A stretch of DNA of 64,000 bases from Chitinophaga rhizosphaerae (GTDB lineage Bacteria > Bacteroidota > Bacteroidia > Chitinophagales > Chitinophagaceae). Positions within the stretch are counted from its first letter, which is position 1; every line of letters begins with the position of its first letter. The stretch is taken from assembly GCF_003958645.1 (NCBI RefSeq), contig NZ_RXLO01000001.1, positions 124,001 to 188,000 on the forward strand, in the 5' to 3' direction. The notes below the pieces were generated by a model. It searched no databases. It saw nothing but the letters and a program-made list of their open reading frames with translations, and was not told the origin of the DNA. Made by a program: the position numbers and the translations under genes. This document shows positions 61,842 to 64,000 of this stretch, in pieces.

Positions 61842-61880
61842 GAACGGGCCGGGACGATCTCCCGGCCCGTTCGTATTTTT
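61842..61880 (+). terminator. Terminator before the uvrA2-like gene
   Basis: GAACGGGCCGGG and CCCGGCCCGTTC form a 12-bp perfect stem around ACGATCT, followed by GTATTTTT. The T-stretch overlaps the -7 element of the next gene. Confidence 0.85.
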
Positions 61881-61881
61881 G
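61874..61881 (+). promoter_or_regulatory. Promoter -7 element TATTTTTG
   Basis: Exact TAnnTTTG match 18 bases before the ATG at 61900, overlapping the T-run of the upstream terminator, so any -33 element would lie within the hairpin. The transcript would have a very short leader. Confidence 0.5.
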
Positions 61882-61899
61882 CGGTGAATACATTCAGAT

Positions 61900-64000
61900 A
61901 TGGCTCATCATCATACACCGAAACCCGGATTCGTGACCGTCCGCGGCGCAAGGGAACACAACCTCAAAAACGTAGACCTCGATATCCCGCGGGATGCGCT
62001 CGTGGTATTCACCGGCGTTTCGGGTTCGGGGAAATCTTCCCTGGCGTTCGGCACGCTGTACGCCGAGGCGCAAAGGCGATATCTCGAATCTGTGTCGCCC
62101 TACGCCAGGCGGCTCTTTCACCAGCTGTCCGTTCCCGACGTAGATGAAATCGACGGCCTGCCGCCCGCGGTAGCCCTCCAGCAACAGCGCGGCGCGCCCA
62201 CCACACGCTCGTCGGTCGGCAGCGTCACCACTCTCGGCAACCTGCTCCGCATGCTCTACTCCCGTGCAGGGGAATACCCCCGCAACCAGCCCATCATTCA
62301 CGCGGAAGCTTTTTCCCCCAACTCCCCCGAAGGCGCTTGCCCCACCTGCCACGGCATGGGCATGACTTACGACGCCACCGAAGCCTCCATGGTCCCCGAT
62401 CCCTCGCTCACGATCCGCGAACGCGCCATCGCCGCATGGCCGCAGGCCTGGTATGGCCAAAATCTGCGCGATATCCTCGTAACATTGGGGTACGATGTCG
62501 ACAAGCCCTGGAAAGACCTTCCCCAAAAGACCCGCGACTGGATCCTCTTCACCGAAGAGCAGCCCACAGCGCCCGTATACGCCGGATTTACGCCGGAAGA
62601 AACGAAACTGGCGGTTAAACAGAAAATGGAGCCCAGTTACATGGGTACTTTCAGTGGCGCGAGGCGCTACCTGCTGCATACATTTTCCAACACGCAAAGC
62701 GCGATGATGAAAAAACGCGTGCAGCAATACATGGTAAGCGCGCCATGCCCTACCTGCAAAGGCAAACGCCTCCGTAAGGAATCGCTGTCGGTAAAGTTCG
62801 CAGGGCGCGATATCGCAGAAATCGCCCATCTTTCACTCGAAAAGCTTGCGGAAACGCTCGCGCCGTTCGCAAATAATAAAAAGAAGGCCGATCCCGCGCA
62901 CCCGGAGCGCAACATCGTGGCACAGCGCATCACGGCAGATATTTGCGCCCGCCTGCAGGTGTTGCTCGACCTGGGGCTGGGCTACCTGACGCCCGACCGC
63001 AGCACGCCTACGCTGTCTCCCGGAGAATTACAGCGCCTGCGCCTGGCCACGCAGGTGAGGAGTAATCTTTTCGGCGTGGTTTACGTGCTGGATGAGCCTT
63101 CCGCCGGATTACACCCGGCAGACACGGAGGCGCTCCTGCGCGCGTTGAAGGGCCTCAAAGCCTCCGGGAACACGCTTTTCGTGGTGGAGCACGAGACGGA
63201 TGTCATCCGCGAGGCCGACTGGATCGTGGACGTAGGCCCGGCCGCGGGTACCAATGGCGGAGAAATCCTCTACAGCGGCGATCCCCAGGGGCTCGAAAGC
63301 GTACAAGGCTCCGTGACGCGGAATTACCTCTTCGGCCGGCAGTCTATCCCCGAAAGACCGGATTATTCACCGAAGGACTGGCTGCAGCTCAAAGGCATCT
63401 CCCGCAATAACCTCCATGGCCTCGATGCGGCCTTTCCACTCGGCCTGCTCACTGCGGTGACGGGGATTTCCGGTTCGGGGAAGTCGAGCCTCGTAAGCCA
63501 GGCGCTCGTGGAGCTGGTGGCGGGCGCATTGGGCCACGCGCCGGATGCGGAGCACGAAGAAACGCCGCAGGCGCAAGGTTCGGCCGACGGTCAGATCGCC
63601 TCCGGTATGGAACACATTGCCCGGCTCGTGCAGGTGAACCAGGCGCCGATCGGGCGGACGCCGCGCTCCAACCTGGCCACGTATACCGGACTGTTCGATC
63701 ATGTCAGGAAGATATTCGCCGAAACCCCCATGGCGCGCAGCCGCAAATACGACGCCGGCCGCTTCTCCTTCAACGTGGCCAAAGGCCGCTGCAAAACCTG
63801 CGAAGGTGAAGGGTTCGTGATGGTAGAACTGCTGTTTTTGCCCAGCGTCTATTCGCCTTGTCCCACCTGCCACGGCGCGCGGTACAATGAAAAAACGCTG
63901 GAAGTGACCTACCGCGACAAAAACATCGCCGAAGTGCTGGGGCTTACGGTTGACCAGGCGCATGCGTTTTTTGCCGGTGACGAAAGCGTGCAGCGGCCGC
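61900..64000 (+). CDS. UvrA2-type ABC ATPase lacking the UvrB-binding region, 3' end missing
   Basis: Excinuclease-type ABC protein, 700 residues visible, cut by the window end. Two nucleotide-binding sites are present: Walker [10 protein letters not shown] near 39-47 and GISGSGKSS near 521-529, ABC signature LSPGELQRL near 368-376, and zinc motifs [20 protein letters not shown] and CPTCHG. Unlike standard UvrA, the first domain runs straight from [11 protein letters not shown] to [15 protein letters not shown], so the first zinc module and UvrB-interaction domain (about 100 residues in UvrA) are missing. This fits the UvrA2 or antibiotic self-resistance (DrrC-like) class. Role inferred: DNA-damage tolerance independent of UvrB. 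Confidence 0.88.
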   Translation, partial: MAHHHTPKPGFVTVRGAREHNLKNVDLDIPRDALVVFTGVSGSGKSSLAFGTLYAEAQRRYLESVSPYARRLFHQLSVPDVDEIDGLPPAVALQQQRGAPTTRSSVGSVTTLGNLLRMLYSRAGEYPRNQPIIHAEAFSPNSPEGACPTCHGMGMTYDATEASMVPDPSLTIRERAIAAWPQAWYGQNLRDILVTLGYDVDKPWKDLPQKTRDWILFTEEQPTAPVYAGFTPEETKLAVKQKMEPSYMGTFSGARRYLLHTFSNTQSAMMKKRVQQYMVSAPCPTCKGKRLRKESLSVKFAGRDIAEIAHLSLEKLAETLAPFANNKKKADPAHPERNIVAQRITADICARLQVLLDLGLGYLTPDRSTPTLSPGELQRLRLATQVRSNLFGVVYVLDEPSAGLHPADTEALLRALKGLKASGNTLFVVEHETDVIREADWIVDVGPAAGTNGGEILYSGDPQGLESVQGSVTRNYLFGRQSIPERPDYSPKDWLQLKGISRNNLHGLDAAFPLGLLTAVTGISGSGKSSLVSQALVELVAGALGHAPDAEHEETPQAQGSADGQIASGMEHIARLVQVNQAPIGRTPRSNLATYTGLFDHVRKIFAETPMARSRKYDAGRFSFNVAKGRCKTCEGEGFVMVELLFLPSVYSPCPTCHGARYNEKTLEVTYRDKNIAEVLGLTVDQAHAFFAGDESVQRP

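Overview
The window looks like a chromosomal segment of a Bacteroidota bacterium of the Chitinophagaceae, most like Chitinophaga. Supporting this are a SusC/SusD pair, several TonB-dependent receptors, a secreted protein with a type IX secretion (T9SS) sorting tail, LytTR and HxlR regulators, ThuA and PVC-type dehydrogenase modules, and TAnnTTTG-like promoter elements. The protein-coding DNA is GC-rich (judged by eye). I see no rRNA, CRISPR array, insertion sequence or prophage. One tRNA-Lys (CTT) is present, and both window edges cut genes.

Layout. (1) 1-11.8 kb: the end of an outer-membrane-like protein, then a carbohydrate uptake and breakdown locus: SusC, SusD, a secreted six-hairpin glycosidase-like enzyme, a GntR/LacI hybrid regulator, a second six-hairpin enzyme and a sodium:solute symporter. 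(2) 11.8-15.9 kb, minus strand: a TonB receptor followed by a beta-propeller phytase, probably a phytate scavenging operon. (3) 16-22.9 kb: a TPR/HTH membrane regulator divergent from a retropepsin-like protease, small membrane and secreted unknowns, tRNA-Lys and a GNAT enzyme. It includes a gene-poor, AT-richer patch at 20.45-21.7 kb. (4) 22.9-34.9 kb: a PQQ-type sugar dehydrogenase, an MFS exporter with a divergent HxlR regulator, a large propeller/HEAT/cytochrome c protein, an NfeD-flotillin pair, two unknowns and a sulfatase. (5) 35-41.3 kb: a heme-type TonB receptor and a 1307-residue T9SS multidomain protein. (6) 41.5-48.2 kb: an AraC regulator divergent from a sugar-oxidation operon: a five-module ThuA/propeller/HEAT/jelly-roll/cupredoxin lipoprotein, a TIM-barrel epimerase and a Gfo/Idh/MocA oxidoreductase, closed by a terminator. 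(7) 48.5-53.2 kb: a YCII protein, then a five-gene minus-strand operon (START protein, two short-chain dehydrogenase/epimerase enzymes, LytS-type kinase, LytTR regulator). (8) 53.4-64 kb: an acidic disordered protein with a cytochrome c remnant behind it, DUF2147, a DUF2975/HTH pair, a VTT protein with a methyltransferase, a thioesterase, another methyltransferase, a nitronate monooxygenase, a secreted unknown, and a UvrA2-type ATPase cut by the window end.

The most unusual content is the pair of PVC-type dehydrogenase-like proteins. One (26266-29670) ends in a heme c domain. The other (42605-46039) ends in an azurin-like type 1 copper domain and also carries ThuA and a sialate-O-acetylesterase-type jelly roll. 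A perfect 14-bp palindrome lies directly before the second gene. The locus is a good candidate for a copper-coupled version of extracytoplasmic sugar oxidation. All functions are inferred from sequence; no database search was possible.
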